From assembly GCA_026391735.1 (NCBI GenBank), contig JAPLDL010000002.1, forward strand, positions 1 through 64,000: 64,000 bases of DNA, in the 5' to 3' direction. The stretch is from Bacteroidota bacterium (GTDB lineage Bacteria; Bacteroidota; Bacteroidia; Bacteroidales; FEN-979). Below are positions 25,688 to 35,539 of the stretch, piece after piece (positions within the stretch are counted from its first letter, which is position 1; each line of letters opens with the position of its first letter). The position numbers and the translations under genes were made by a program. Under the pieces are notes generated by a model. That model saw only the letters and a program-made list of their open reading frames with translations. It searched no databases and was not told where the DNA came from.

Positions 25688-26593
25688 ATGAAGGATTATA
25701 ATTTGACGCATCTCAGGGAACTTGAGTCTGAAGCCATTTACATTTTAAGGGAAGTTGCAGCCCATTTTGAAAGGCCTGCATTACTTTTCTCCGGGGGAAA
25801 GGATTCAATTGTGCTGGTGCACCTTTCAAGAAAAGCCTTTCATCCGGCTTCCATCCCCTTCCCACTTCTTCATATCGACACAGGCCACAACTTCGAAGAA
25901 GCAATCACGTTTCGCGATGAGCTTGTAACTAAGTTCAACGCAAGGCTGGTGGTTGGCTCAGTGCAGGAATCCATTGATTCAGGCAGGGTTGTGGAAGAAA
26001 AAGGCATTAATGCCAGCCGTAATGTGCTGCAAACCGTCACCCTGCTCGACACTATCGAGAAATACAAATTCGATGCAGCCATTGGCGGGGGCCGCAGGGA
26101 TGAGGAGAAAGCCCGGGCCAAGGAAAGATTCTTTTCACACAGGGATGAGTTTGGGCAGTGGGACCCTAAGAACCAGAGGCCCGAGCTCTGGAATATCTTC
26201 AACGGTAAAAAGAGAATGGGTGAGCATTTCAGAGTGTTCCCCATCAGCAACTGGACCGAAATGGATGTATGGCAATACATACTCCAGGAAAATATTGAGC
26301 TTCCGAGCCTGTATTTCACTCACGAAAGAGAGGTTTTCTTCCGTGACGGCATTTACCTGGCCAAAGCCCCCTTCATGGCCATGAAATCAAGTGAAAAGGC
26401 AGAGAAATTAAGGGTCCGCTGCCGCACGGTCGGCGATATCTCGTGTACAGGATTAGTGTTATCGACTGCGGATAACCTTGAGGATATCATCAAGGAAATT
26501 GCGGCTACAAGGGTGACCGAACGCGGCGGACGGTACGATGACAAGCGGTCTGAAGCAGCTATGGAAGACCGGAAAAAAGAAGGATATTTTTAA
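25688..26593 (+). CDS. cysD: Sulfate adenylyltransferase subunit 2
   Basis: CysD is the ATP-pyrophosphatase subunit that makes adenosine 5'-phosphosulfate from sulfate and ATP, activated by the GTPase CysN. 301 residues, the normal length. The PP-loop is LFSGGKDSIVLVHL at about residue 35, and the conserved GGGRRDEEKARAKERFFS block lies near 135. The C-terminus carries RCRTVGDISCTG and an RGGRYDDKRSEAAMEDRKKEGYF end typical of the family. It lies 15 bp after the wzc-like gene with no visible promoter, suggesting co-transcription with polysaccharide export. cysN follows after a 50-bp repeat-like spacer. Confidence 0.96.
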   Translation: MKDYNLTHLRELESEAIYILREVAAHFERPALLFSGGKDSIVLVHLSRKAFHPASIPFPLLHIDTGHNFEEAITFRDELVTKFNARLVVGSVQESIDSGRVVEEKGINASRNVLQTVTLLDTIEKYKFDAAIGGGRRDEEKARAKERFFSHRDEFGQWDPKNQRPELWNIFNGKKRMGEHFRVFPISNWTEMDVWQYILQENIELPSLYFTHEREVFFRDGIYLAKAPFMAMKSSEKAEKLRVRCRTVGDISCTGLVLSTADNLEDIIKEIAATRVTERGGRYDDKRSEAAMEDRKKEGYF

Positions 26594-26594
26594 T

Positions 26595-26640
26595 TTACGA
26601 GTTACAAATTACGATTTACGATTTTAAGAATTATAAGAAT
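26595..26640. repeat. Short reiterated-word spacer (ATTACGATTTACGA type)
   Basis: Between cysD and cysN the word TTACGA/TTACAA recurs four times (for example ATTTACGA, GTTACAA, ATTACG, ATTTACG) and is followed by AAGAATTATAAGAATAAG. A low-complexity spacer of the same style as other intergenic repeats in the window. Confidence 0.45.
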
Positions 26641-26643
26641 AAG

Positions 26644-27936
26644 ATGACAGGGGGGAAGGATAGCGAATTCTCGAGCAAGGGTTACCTGAATATGCAGCTG
26701 CTCCGCTTTACCACGGCCGGCAGCGTGGATGACGGGAAAAGCACCCTTATCGGAAGACTGCTGTACGACAGTAAATCACTTTTTGAGGATCAGCTGGATG
26801 CAGTGAAACGGGCCAGCGTGCAAAAAGGGAGCGAACACCTGAACCTGGCCTTATTCACCGACGGCTTAAGGGCCGAACGGGAACAGGGTATCACTATCGA
26901 TGTTGCCTACCGTTATTTTGCCACTCCGAACCGTAAATTTATCATTGCCGATACTCCCGGGCATATCCAGTATACACGGAACATGGTTACGGGCGCTTCC
27001 ACGGCCAATGCTGCCATCATTCTTATCGACGCCCGCAATGGCGTAATAGAGCAAACATACCGACATGCTTATATTGCTTACCTTTTAGGAATACCTCATA
27101 TCATTGTCTGCATTAATAAAATGGACCTCCTGGATTACAGCCGGGAAGTGTTTGAAAAGATAAAAGCCGATTTCAATGCGTTTGTGGCAAAGGTGCTGCC
27201 CGGGGAAGACCTGCGCTTTATCCCGATCAGTGCTCTTAAAGGGGATAATGTGGTAAAACCTTCAGGGAATATGGACTGGTACCAGGAGAGTACCCTGCTT
27301 GAAACTCTGGAGACCATCCCTATTGACAAGGACCACGATATGATTCACCAACGCTTCCCGGTTCAGTATGTCATCCGCCCCGAATCAGACAAATATCATG
27401 ATTACCGCGGCTATGCCGGAAGGATTGCAGGAGGTATATTCCATCCCGGCGACGAAGTTATGGTGCTTCCAGCCGGCATCAAAACAAAGATTCTTCAGAT
27501 CGACACCTTCAACGGCCCACTGGATGAGGCATTCCCGCCTATGAGCGTGACCCTGCTGTTAAACGACGATATTGATATCAGCCGGGGGGATTTGATAGCT
27601 GGTGCTGGAGATCTCCCAAAAGCCGCTTCGGAACTGGATTGCATGATATGCTGGATGAACCCGAAACCTATGCAGCTCAATGGGAAATATGCATTGAAAC
27701 ATAATACCAGGGATGTTCGTTGTGTCATTAATACCATTGACTTTGTTTTGAATATCAATACACTTGAAGAAATTCATGAACGTACAAGCCTGGCTATGAA
27801 TGAGATTGGCCGGATTGGCCTGCGCACTACCAAACCCCTGTTTTTCGATCCTTATACAGTCAACCGGCAAACCGGCAGCCTGATTCTCATCGATGAAGCG
27901 ACCAATGAAACTGTTGCAGCAGGGATGATCCTCTGA
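26644..27936 (+). CDS. cysN: Sulfate adenylyltransferase subunit 1 (GTPase)
   Basis: 430 residues, an EF-Tu-like GTPase. The G1 loop is AGSVDDGKSTLIGRLL at about residues 20-35, G3 is DTPGH at about 105, and G4 is NKMD at about 159. Two beta-barrel domains follow. There is no fused or adjacent APS kinase (CysC), unlike the CysNC bifunctional form, and no PAPS or APS reductase gene is in the window. It works with CysD to drive APS formation by GTP hydrolysis. Downstream is the unrelated porZ-recO unit after 82 bp. Function is secure; whether the APS feeds cysteine synthesis or sulfation is not shown. Confidence 0.95.
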   Translation: MTGGKDSEFSSKGYLNMQLLRFTTAGSVDDGKSTLIGRLLYDSKSLFEDQLDAVKRASVQKGSEHLNLALFTDGLRAEREQGITIDVAYRYFATPNRKFIIADTPGHIQYTRNMVTGASTANAAIILIDARNGVIEQTYRHAYIAYLLGIPHIIVCINKMDLLDYSREVFEKIKADFNAFVAKVLPGEDLRFIPISALKGDNVVKPSGNMDWYQESTLLETLETIPIDKDHDMIHQRFPVQYVIRPESDKYHDYRGYAGRIAGGIFHPGDEVMVLPAGIKTKILQIDTFNGPLDEAFPPMSVTLLLNDDIDISRGDLIAGAGDLPKAASELDCMICWMNPKPMQLNGKYALKHNTRDVRCVINTIDFVLNINTLEEIHERTSLAMNEIGRIGLRTTKPLFFDPYTVNRQTGSLILIDEATNETVAAGMIL

Positions 27937-28018
27937 ATTCATTGAATTTCTGCAATAAATCCTGAAAAATTCAGTTACTTTTATACCTGATTTATTGTCC
28001 GTTTTAGCAACATCCCCT

Positions 28019-30349
28019 ATGAAAATATTCCGACTTTTTTTACTGTCCTGCATCCTGTATCCTGCATCCCTGTTCTCCCAGAACCCACAGATCCCCATCG
28101 GACAGTGGAGAGATGAACTTCCTTACAATTTCTGCAACTCAGTTGCGGAAGCCGGCAACCGTATCTATTCATCAACGCCCTATGCTGTACTTTACTTTGA
28201 CAAGGAAGATAACAGCGTGACCAGGATCACAAAAATCCAGGGGCTTTCCGATATAGGGATCAATTGCATCGCTTATAATACTTCAACAAAAACACTTGTC
28301 ATCGCATACTCCGACGCGAATATTGACCTTATCCAGAACAATGCAATAATCAATATCTCCGATATCTACAGGAAAACCATACTCGGGAATAAAACGATCA
28401 ACAGCATTTACTGCCTCGGTAATTATGCCTATCTCCAATGCGGGTTCGGGATCGTAGTCCTTGACCTTGTAAAACAGGAGATCAGGGAAACATACTATAT
28501 CGGGAACGGAGGCACACAGGTGAATGTAATGAGCCTGGTTAAGGATGACAGTGATACCCTTTGGGCTGCAACCGAGAAAGGGATCTACAAAGCCTGGTAT
28601 AAAGATCCCAACCTGGCTAACTATGCCGTTTGGAAAAAGGACAAGAGAATGGATACTACCTTGATGTACAATACTATAACATATTTTTCAGGCAAGGTTG
28701 TGGTCAACAGGCAAAGGCCGAACCTACAGGATACACTGTTTGTATATAATGGGCAATGGTCGGCCTGGAATACCGGCGAAAAATTTAAGGTTATGAACCT
28801 TAACAGCATGTATAATTTACTGATTGTCACTTATCAGTATAGTGTTGAAGTGTTTGATCCGAACTACGCATTGCTGAAACGGGTTTACGGCTACCCGGGA
28901 GCCGGATCGTTTCCCCAGGATGCCATCTGTGATCAAAACCAGACAATATGGATTGCCGATTCTTATTCCGGGCTCGTAAGCTATGAGCTGAGTTCCGAGC
29001 AGATCAAAACCTATAATCTGAGCGGGCCCTTAAGCGCCAACGCCTTCACTATGAGCTCGCTGAACAATGACCTGCTTATCGCCCCGGGTGGTTACGATGC
29101 ATCCTATGTGCCACTTGCACAACCTGCCCAGATCTATCATTTTGACGACTCCAACTGGAAGAATCTTTCGGGAGACAATAATCCTGCTTTATTTAATTAC
29201 AGCAATATCGTTTCGGTAATAGCAGATCCCTCCGACCCGAAAAGACTCTTTGCAGCCACATGGGGCTATGGCTTGCTTGAATTCTACGACGGCGTGCTAT
29301 CCCGCAGGTATACAGAATCTAACAGCACTTTGCACCATCACTCGGCCGGGGATTCATCCATCATCCGTGTGGGAGGTTCTGCATTCGACGCCCATGGTTT
29401 CCAATGGATCGACTGCTCCCATACAAATCAATGCCTTTCATTGAAAAGGGGAAGCCAATGGACCGGTTTCACCATTACCATTAATAATGAAACGGACCTT
29501 GGACAGATCATTGCCACCAGGAATGACCAGGTATGGATGCAAATGCGGTATGGTAACCTGAACCCGAATTCTATTTTGGTGTTTACTGATAACGGCACCC
29601 CTGATAACCCAAGTGATGACGATGCAAAAAAGCTGAACAACACCCCGGGTAACGGCAATATCCCTGGAAATTCAGTCTTCTCCATGGCCGAAGATAAAAA
29701 CGGGCAGGTCTGGGTCGGGACTGAAAGCGGGGTAGGTGTATTTTACAGCCCCGAAGACCTCTTTACCCAGAATCCTTCCGATTGCCAGAGGCCGCTTGTT
29801 CAGCAGGGACAATATACGCAGTACCTGCTGGAAAGTGAACAGGTGAATGCTATTGCTGTGGACGGGAGCAACCGCAAATGGATGGGTACCGACCGCGGAG
29901 GTGCTTACCTTTTCTCGGCCGACGGCACAAAGCAGGTGTATCATTTTACGGCGGAAAACAGCCCCCTTTTGTCCGACAGGGTGAGCTCAATCGCTATCAA
30001 CGGGAATACGGGCGAAGTGTATTTTGGAACTGATAAAGGAGTGATCTCTTTTAAAAGCACAGCGACCGAAGGCGGAGATTCTTTCGGCGACGTATATGCC
30101 TACCCAAATCCTGTGCGTGAAGGCTACCAGGGTTATATTGCGGTTAAAGGCCTGCTAAGCAATGCCCAGATCCGAATCACGGATGTGAGCGGCAAGCTTG
30201 TATTTACCGGTAAAGCTGAGGGCGGACAGGCTGTATGGGACGGAACAACCATGGATGGTAAAAAAGTCCATACAGGAGTGTATATGGTTTTTGCCTCAAA
30301 TGAGGATGGCAGCGATAAAGTAGTTACCAAAATCCTCGTGATCAACTGA
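28019..30349 (+). CDS. porZ: PorZ-like T9SS-associated beta-propeller protein with C-terminal sorting domain
   Basis: About 776 residues from the ATG at 28019 (MKIFRLFLLSCIL...), which gives a proper signal peptide; a TTG 24 bp upstream is in frame but less likely. The mature start, with IGQWRDELPYNF followed by propeller units (for example LWAATEKGIYKA, VWVGTESGVGVF), matches the PorZ family, which has two beta-propellers plus a T9SS C-terminal domain. The last 85 residues (from VYAYPNPV) are that domain. PorZ is a surface component of the T9SS attachment complex that helps deliver A-LPS in Porphyromonas. The stop overlaps the recO start by one base, an arrangement I recall from other Bacteroidota. 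Ordinary two-component-like propeller cargo remains an alternative. Confidence 0.78.
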   Translation: MKIFRLFLLSCILYPASLFSQNPQIPIGQWRDELPYNFCNSVAEAGNRIYSSTPYAVLYFDKEDNSVTRITKIQGLSDIGINCIAYNTSTKTLVIAYSDANIDLIQNNAIINISDIYRKTILGNKTINSIYCLGNYAYLQCGFGIVVLDLVKQEIRETYYIGNGGTQVNVMSLVKDDSDTLWAATEKGIYKAWYKDPNLANYAVWKKDKRMDTTLMYNTITYFSGKVVVNRQRPNLQDTLFVYNGQWSAWNTGEKFKVMNLNSMYNLLIVTYQYSVEVFDPNYALLKRVYGYPGAGSFPQDAICDQNQTIWIADSYSGLVSYELSSEQIKTYNLSGPLSANAFTMSSLNNDLLIAPGGYDASYVPLAQPAQIYHFDDSNWKNLSGDNNPALFNYSNIVSVIADPSDPKRLFAATWGYGLLEFYDGVLSRRYTESNSTLHHHSAGDSSIIRVGGSAFDAHGFQWIDCSHTNQCLSLKRGSQWTGFTITINNETDLGQIIATRNDQVWMQMRYGNLNPNSILVFTDNGTPDNPSDDDAKKLNNTPGNGNIPGNSVFSMAEDKNGQVWVGTESGVGVFYSPEDLFTQNPSDCQRPLVQQGQYTQYLLESEQVNAIAVDGSNRKWMGTDRGGAYLFSADGTKQVYHFTAENSPLLSDRVSSIAINGNTGEVYFGTDKGVISFKSTATEGGDSFGDVYAYPNPVREGYQGYIAVKGLLSNAQIRITDVSGKLVFTGKAEGGQAVWDGTTMDGKKVHTGVYMVFASNEDGSDKVVTKILVIN

Positions 30350-31074
30350 TGCTGCTTACAACAAAAGGCATCGTTCTTCATTCCCTGAAATACTCCGAAA
30401 CCAGTATCATCGTCCGCATTTATACTGAGGCCCGCGGACTTCAATCTTATCTTTTCAAAGGGATCCGTAATCCGAAGTCAAAAACAAAAGCAGGGCTGTT
30501 CCAGCCACTTACATTGCTTGAAGTGGTGTCTTACATAAAAGAGAAGACCACTCTGCATACAGCAAAGGAAGTCAGGCTGTTCCAGCCTTATCTGAGCATC
30601 CCGTTCGATATCCGTAAAAGTTCCGTTGCTCTGTTTATTAATGAACTGCTGTATAAGTCAATCCGTGAGGAAGAAGCTAACCAGGAACTGTTCGATTACC
30701 TTTGGAAGACCTGCCTTCTGCTTGATTCCACTGAAAATCCCCTGAATTGCTTTCCTCTGGTTTTTACTGCAGAACTGACCTGTTTTCTGGGGATTCAGCC
30801 CCAGCCGGGTTATTCAGAAAAAAAGACAGTCTTTAATCTCAGGGAAAGCCAGTTCCAGCCGGTGATTCCCGAAAAAGACGCCTATATTCTTCCTGAGCAT
30901 GGCAAGCTGTTCAATTCGCTTATCATCACAACCATTGACCGGCAATCTGACCTGCATTTTAAATCCTCTGTAAGGAGATCACTGCTTGATTCGCTGCTAT
31001 TGTACTACCAGATACATATTCCGGGCTTTAAACCTATGAACTCTCACCATATACTGCATTCGGTATTGTCATAA
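30349..31074 (+). CDS. recO: DNA repair protein RecO
   Basis: RecO helps load RecA onto SSB-coated single-stranded DNA in the RecFOR pathway. 241 residues. The N-terminal OB-fold reads TKGIVLHSLKYSETSIIVRIYTEARGLQ, split across about residues 4-32, followed by FKGIRNPKSKTKAGLFQPL. The helical C-terminal domain has Cys residues but not the four-Cys zinc site of some family members. The ATG overlaps the porZ TGA by one base, so translation is coupled. Function is firm by N-terminal signature and length. Confidence 0.9.
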   Translation: MLLTTKGIVLHSLKYSETSIIVRIYTEARGLQSYLFKGIRNPKSKTKAGLFQPLTLLEVVSYIKEKTTLHTAKEVRLFQPYLSIPFDIRKSSVALFINELLYKSIREEEANQELFDYLWKTCLLLDSTENPLNCFPLVFTAELTCFLGIQPQPGYSEKKTVFNLRESQFQPVIPEKDAYILPEHGKLFNSLIITTIDRQSDLHFKSSVRRSLLDSLLLYYQIHIPGFKPMNSHHILHSVLS

Positions 31075-31115
31075 CACTTATTCCTTCAATTCAGTCCTGT
31101 ACTGACCCTGTGGTA

Positions 31116-31148
31116 TTGAAGCCTGTTTCCCGTAAATCCTTATCTTTG
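31116..31148 (+). promoter_or_regulatory. Promoter of lysS (TTG ... TATCTTTG)
   Basis: TTG at 31116-31118 and a perfect TATCTTTG at 31141-31148, 22 bp apart. The -7 element ends 16 bp before the lysS ATG. Confidence 0.62.
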
Positions 31149-31164
31149 CCGAAAAATCCAACAT

Positions 31165-32706
31165 ATGCAACTTTCTCTCACCGAGCAGGAACAAATCAGG
31201 CGTGATTCCCTTAATGAAATTTCCAGGCTCGGGATCAATCCATATCCCCCCGAGACCTTCCCTGTTAATATTACATCGGCCGAAATAAAAAAGAATTATC
31301 CAGCCGATAATTCACTTTACCAGGATGTTAGCATTGCAGGACGATTGATGACCCGCAGGATCATGGGAGCCGCCTCTTTCGCCGAATTACAGGATTCAGC
31401 CGGGCGTATTCAGCTTTACATCAAACGCGACGAAATTTGCACTGGTGATGATAAGACCCTTTACAATACCGTGTTTAAACGGCTTCTCGACATAGGCGAC
31501 ATCATTGGTGTCACTGGCTATGTGTTTGTGACCCAGATGGGTGAGATCTCAATCCATGTTAAAAGCTTGAAACTTCTTTCCAAATCCCTCAGAGTGCTGC
31601 CCATTGTTAAGGAAAAGGATGGGGAAGTGTTTGATGCTTTTACTGATCCCGAACAAAGGTACCGGCAACGTTATGTGGATATGATAGTGAACCCGATGGT
31701 AAGAGATGTGTTTGTAAAACGTACACAGCTTGTGAATTCCATGAGGCAGTTCCTTAATTCGAGGTCATACCTTGAAGTAGAAACACCAGTGCTCCAGCCC
31801 CTTTACGGAGGTGCGGCTGCCCGGCCGTTCAAGACCCATCATAATTCTCTCGACATGACACTTTACCTGCGTATCGCCAACGAGCTTTACCTTAAACGGC
31901 TGATCGTAGGTGGGTTCGACGGTGTTTATGAGTTTTCGAAAGATTTCAGGAATGAAGGCATGGACCGTTTTCATAATCCTGAGTTTACACAGATGGAGTT
32001 GTATGTGGCATACAAGGATTATGAGTGGATGATGGAGCTGGTTGAGGAGATGGTCGAAAAAATCGCCTTTGACCTTCACGGTAAAACCGAGGTGCAGGTT
32101 GGTGATAAGCTGATCGATTTTAAAAGGCCCTGGAAAAGGTTTACCATGTTTGAGGTGATAAAACATTTTACAGGCGCCGATATTGAAAACAAATCTGAAG
32201 AAGAACTTGTTACCCTTGCCAAACAGCTGGATGTGCCTATTGATAAAACGATGGCTAAAGGAAAGATCATAGATCAGATTTTCGGAGAAAAATGCGAACC
32301 TAACCTGATTCAGCCGACATTTATCACCGATTACCCGGTTGAAATGTCTCCCCTGGCCAAGAAACATCGCAGCAAACCCGGACTGGTTGAGCGTTTCGAA
32401 GCTATTTGCAACGGTAAAGAACTTTGTAATGCCTTCTCTGAACTTAATGATCCGATCGATCAGAGGGAAAGGTTCGAATCCCAGCTTGAGCTTGGAAAAC
32501 GGGGCGATGATGAATCCATGGTCCTGGATGAGGATTTCCTGCGTTCACTGGAATTTGCTATGCCTCCCACATCCGGGCTGGGGATAGGTATTGACCGTCT
32601 TACAATGATCATGACCAACCAGTCATCGATACAGGATGTGCTTTTCTTCCCTCAGATGAGGCCCGAGAAACGAGCTTCAAACCCTCAATCACCACAGGAT
32701 GTCTAA
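31165..32706 (+). CDS. lysS: Lysyl-tRNA synthetase, class II
   Basis: 513 residues. An N-terminal OB-fold anticodon-binding domain (about 55-160, including [20 protein letters not shown]) is followed by the class II core. Motif 1 is near [11 protein letters not shown], motif 2 [18 protein letters not shown] at about 255-272, and motif 3 [15 protein letters not shown] at about 470-485. It charges tRNA-Lys in the cytoplasm. The stop overlaps the next gene (a CDF transporter) by 8 bp. No oddity. Confidence 0.97.
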   Translation: MQLSLTEQEQIRRDSLNEISRLGINPYPPETFPVNITSAEIKKNYPADNSLYQDVSIAGRLMTRRIMGAASFAELQDSAGRIQLYIKRDEICTGDDKTLYNTVFKRLLDIGDIIGVTGYVFVTQMGEISIHVKSLKLLSKSLRVLPIVKEKDGEVFDAFTDPEQRYRQRYVDMIVNPMVRDVFVKRTQLVNSMRQFLNSRSYLEVETPVLQPLYGGAAARPFKTHHNSLDMTLYLRIANELYLKRLIVGGFDGVYEFSKDFRNEGMDRFHNPEFTQMELYVAYKDYEWMMELVEEMVEKIAFDLHGKTEVQVGDKLIDFKRPWKRFTMFEVIKHFTGADIENKSEEELVTLAKQLDVPIDKTMAKGKIIDQIFGEKCEPNLIQPTFITDYPVEMSPLAKKHRSKPGLVERFEAICNGKELCNAFSELNDPIDQRERFESQLELGKRGDDESMVLDEDFLRSLEFAMPPTSGLGIGIDRLTMIMTNQSSIQDVLFFPQMRPEKRASNPQSPQDV

Positions 32707-33553
32707 GAAAACAAATGCGGCCAGCATTTCGGTACTTTCAAATTCCCTGCTCATTTGTATTAAGCTGATTGCAGGGTACCTGAGCGGTTCGGTATCCATC
32801 ATATCAGAAGCTATTCATTCATTTATGGACCTGCTTGCCGCTATCATTGCCTTTTTGTCGGTCAGAATCTCCGACAGGCCTGCCGATGAACGCCATCCAT
32901 ACGGACATTGGAAGATAGAAAATATTTCGGGAGTCGTTGAGGCCCTGCTTATTTTTATTGCTGCCATCTGGATCATATTCGAAGCTGTTCATAAGATCCT
33001 TAAACCTACAGAAATTGAAACCATTGGGCTGGGGTTCGCAGTAATGTGCATCTCTGCTGCAGTCAATACTGTCGTTTCATGGTACCTGTATAAAGTTGCC
33101 AAATCAACAGGTTCAATTGCTCTTGAAGCAGATGCACTGCATCTCAGGGCGGATGTGTTTACTTCTCTTGGAGTGGCTTTTGGGCTAGGACTGATCTGGA
33201 TCACCGGATATCATATTCTCGACCCTGTTGTTGCCATTCTGGTGAGTTTGCTGATCCTGAAAGAATCGTATACTCTGCTTATGAAAGCTTATAAACCCCT
33301 GCTTGATGAATCGCTGGACCTTGAAGAAATTCATACAATCAGGTTGATTCTCGATAAATACTGTAAAGAAAATATTAAATATCACAATCTGAGAACCCGC
33401 AGGGCAGGTAATTTCAGGTATATTGATTTTCACCTTAACATGGATGAGAACCTTACTGTAAGAGAATCTCACGAAATTTGTGACATGATTGAAGCAGATA
33501 TCAAACAAAGTCTTGTTAATTCAGAAGTGACCATCCATGTTGAGCATTTTTGA
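32699..33553 (+). CDS. Cation diffusion facilitator family transporter
   Basis: 284 residues. Six membrane helices (about 10-200) are followed by a cytoplasmic ferredoxin-like domain. Metal-site signatures include [13 protein letters not shown] in helix 2 (His/Asp pair at about 41-45) and [15 protein letters not shown] in helix 5 (His and Asp, about 143-157). The C-terminal domain contains [18 protein letters not shown], typical of CDF regulatory domains. It exports divalent cations (Zn, Fe, Mn or Co) by proton antiport; specificity cannot be read reliably. The start overlaps lysS by 8 bp, so it is likely translated from the lysS transcript. Confidence 0.92.
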   Translation: MSKKTNAASISVLSNSLLICIKLIAGYLSGSVSIISEAIHSFMDLLAAIIAFLSVRISDRPADERHPYGHWKIENISGVVEALLIFIAAIWIIFEAVHKILKPTEIETIGLGFAVMCISAAVNTVVSWYLYKVAKSTGSIALEADALHLRADVFTSLGVAFGLGLIWITGYHILDPVVAILVSLLILKESYTLLMKAYKPLLDESLDLEEIHTIRLILDKYCKENIKYHNLRTRRAGNFRYIDFHLNMDENLTVRESHEICDMIEADIKQSLVNSEVTIHVEHF

Positions 33554-33569
33554 AAAAAGGATATATTTG
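33540..33569 (+). promoter_or_regulatory. Promoter of the mltD-like gene (TTG ... TATATTTG)
   Basis: TTG at 33540-33542 and a perfect TATATTTG at 33562-33569, 19 bp apart, ending 38 bp before the ATG at 33608. The -33 element lies inside the end of the CDF gene. Confidence 0.6.
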
Positions 33570-33607
33570 CAATCTCTTCATCTATAATAAATTATTAAAA
33601 ACATCGC

Positions 33608-35401
33608 ATGAGGGTTATACATTTGATTTCCGTTCTGATCCTGTTTTTTATAACCCCGTCTTCCATTTTTTCCCAGGATACCCTTCGTTCAGATACCACC
33701 TCAAAAAAGGTGAAAATAATTGAAGATGATGCTGTGGTTTCCATGCTCGACAGTCTGGCCAACCTGAAAGTATTCTCCGACGGATCATCTCCGCATGCAC
33801 AGAAATATCCGGCCTGGAGTAATTATACTGAAACCGATATTCCTTTTTTTTCCGATTCAGTATATGCTGCAAGAATAGCAGTCATGAATGAGAATTCCCC
33901 ATTTGAATATGTGTATAATTATGAAGTCAAGAAATTCATTGAACTTTATGCCGTAAGGAAGCGCAAGCTGACGGCCCGGATTTTAGGATTGTCTGAAATT
34001 TATTTTCCGCTGTTTGAGGAACAACTGGATCGTTTCAACATGCCGCTGGAACTTAAATACCTTGCAGTAATAGAATCGGCCCTTAACCCCATCGCGAATT
34101 CCAAAGCCGGGGCAAAAGGACTTTGGCAGTTTATGTATGGCACCGGTAAAGTTTACGGTCTTAAGGTAAGCTCCTATGTGGATGACCGGTATGATCCATT
34201 CAAAGCTACGATTGCAGCCTGCGAGCATCTGCAGGATCTTTATGATATTTACGGGAATTGGTCTCTTGCGTTAGCCGCTTATAATTCCGGTGCCGGCAAT
34301 GTAAACAAAGCTATCCGCAGATCGGGTGGACTTAAAAATTTCTGGGCCATTCACCGTTATCTACCAAAGGAAACAAGGTCCTATGTCCCGGCTTTTATTG
34401 CAGCAAGTTACGTTCTGGCTTATGCGAATGAACATAAAATTTACCCCGTTGACCCTGGTATACTTTATTATGAAGTGGATACCGTCACAGTGAAACATCC
34501 TCTGACCTTCGACCAGCTTGCCGAGATGCTGAATATTCCATGGGACGAGGTCGCTTTCCTGAATCCCGCGTATAAAAAAGGCGTTATACCTGCCACTCCT
34601 GAGGTGCCTTACAAATTAAGACTTAGGAAAAAATATATCGGTGATTTCATAAATAATGAAAATGCTGTTTACTCCTATAAAACAAAAAAGGCCCAGTCGG
34701 AGGATGCAAGCCTGGCTGCAATTTATGCCAGTTATCGTGAGACAGAGCAGTATACGGTGAAAAAAGGTGAGACAATGGCCAGTATTGCCAAGAAATTTCA
34801 TATGAGCATACTTGAATTAAAGTCTCTCAACAACCTGAAAAAGAATTCAGTAAAACCTAAACAGAAAATTTTTGTATATGTTCCCGGATCAGCTCCTAAA
34901 ATTCCTGATTCACTCCTGCATAAGCAGGAAATCACCGCAAAAACAGATTCCACGAAACAGGTAGTTTTGCGGAAAGATACTATAAAACCAGTCACCGTTG
35001 AACCCAAACAGGAAGTAAGCGCTCCAAAAGTCCATGTGGTGAAAAGCGGAGAATCGCTAGGCCTTATTGCCGGCAAATATAATGTTACAGTAGCAGACCT
35101 GATGAGTTGGAATAACCTCTCCTCTTCCAAAGTTGTTGTAGGCCAGAAGATAAAGCTGTATGCCGGCGATCAAAAAGCCCAGGCCTCAACTGTTCCGGTT
35201 GCTAAATCAGCCTCTGCAAAACCAGCTGCAAAACCATCATCAGGCAATGTGAAGTTTTTCTACTATACAATACAATCGGGAGATAACCTCTGGGACCTTG
35301 CCGATCAGTTTAGTGTGACCGTAGCCCAGATTAAAAATCTTAACGATATTAAAAACGCATCTTACCTGAAACCCGGACAAAAGATAAAAATCCCCAAATA
35401 A
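33608..35401 (+). CDS. mltD: Membrane-bound lytic murein transglycosylase D-like protein with three LysM domains
   Basis: 597 residues with a signal peptide (cleavage near SIFSQ). The SLT (family 23) domain spans about residues 120-260, with the catalytic Glu in YLAVIESALNPIA, then KGLWQFM and ALAAYNSGAGNVNKAI. After a linker come three LysM peptidoglycan-binding domains: about 380-425 (YTVKKGETMASIAKKF), 473-518 (HVVKSGESLGLIAGKY) and 552-597 (YTIQSGDNLWDLADQF). Ser/Ala/Lys-rich linkers separate them. It cleaves glycan strands to 1,6-anhydro products in the periplasm. No lipobox is apparent, so it is probably soluble or loosely attached through LysM. Confidence 0.93.
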   Translation: MRVIHLISVLILFFITPSSIFSQDTLRSDTTSKKVKIIEDDAVVSMLDSLANLKVFSDGSSPHAQKYPAWSNYTETDIPFFSDSVYAARIAVMNENSPFEYVYNYEVKKFIELYAVRKRKLTARILGLSEIYFPLFEEQLDRFNMPLELKYLAVIESALNPIANSKAGAKGLWQFMYGTGKVYGLKVSSYVDDRYDPFKATIAACEHLQDLYDIYGNWSLALAAYNSGAGNVNKAIRRSGGLKNFWAIHRYLPKETRSYVPAFIAASYVLAYANEHKIYPVDPGILYYEVDTVTVKHPLTFDQLAEMLNIPWDEVAFLNPAYKKGVIPATPEVPYKLRLRKKYIGDFINNENAVYSYKTKKAQSEDASLAAIYASYRETEQYTVKKGETMASIAKKFHMSILELKSLNNLKKNSVKPKQKIFVYVPGSAPKIPDSLLHKQEITAKTDSTKQVVLRKDTIKPVTVEPKQEVSAPKVHVVKSGESLGLIAGKYNVTVADLMSWNNLSSSKVVVGQKIKLYAGDQKAQASTVPVAKSASAKPAAKPSSGNVKFFYYTIQSGDNLWDLADQFSVTVAQIKNLNDIKNASYLKPGQKIKIPK

Positions 35402-35487
35402 TAAAGGTCCGGATTATCACCTGCAACAAATTTTTATTGTTGATTAAAATATTTTCATCCTTATGCAGGGCTATTTAAAAAATGATA

Positions 35488-35495
35488 TATCTTTG
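35488..35495 (+). promoter_or_regulatory. -7 element TATCTTTG of the tetR-led efflux operon
   Basis: A perfect TAnnTTTG octamer 45 bp before the tetR ATG. The intervening leader is where an operator for the TetR protein would be expected, but I could not identify a convincing palindrome. Confidence 0.5.
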
Positions 35496-35539
35496 ACTGT
35501 TTGATTAAACTTATTTTTTAATCCTTATGGTTAAACCAA

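Noticed and set aside
35424-35442. CAACAA/TTGTTG hairpin after the mltD-like gene as a terminator
   Set aside because: The stem is only six A/T-rich base pairs and the T run lies in the loop, so support is too weak to annotate.
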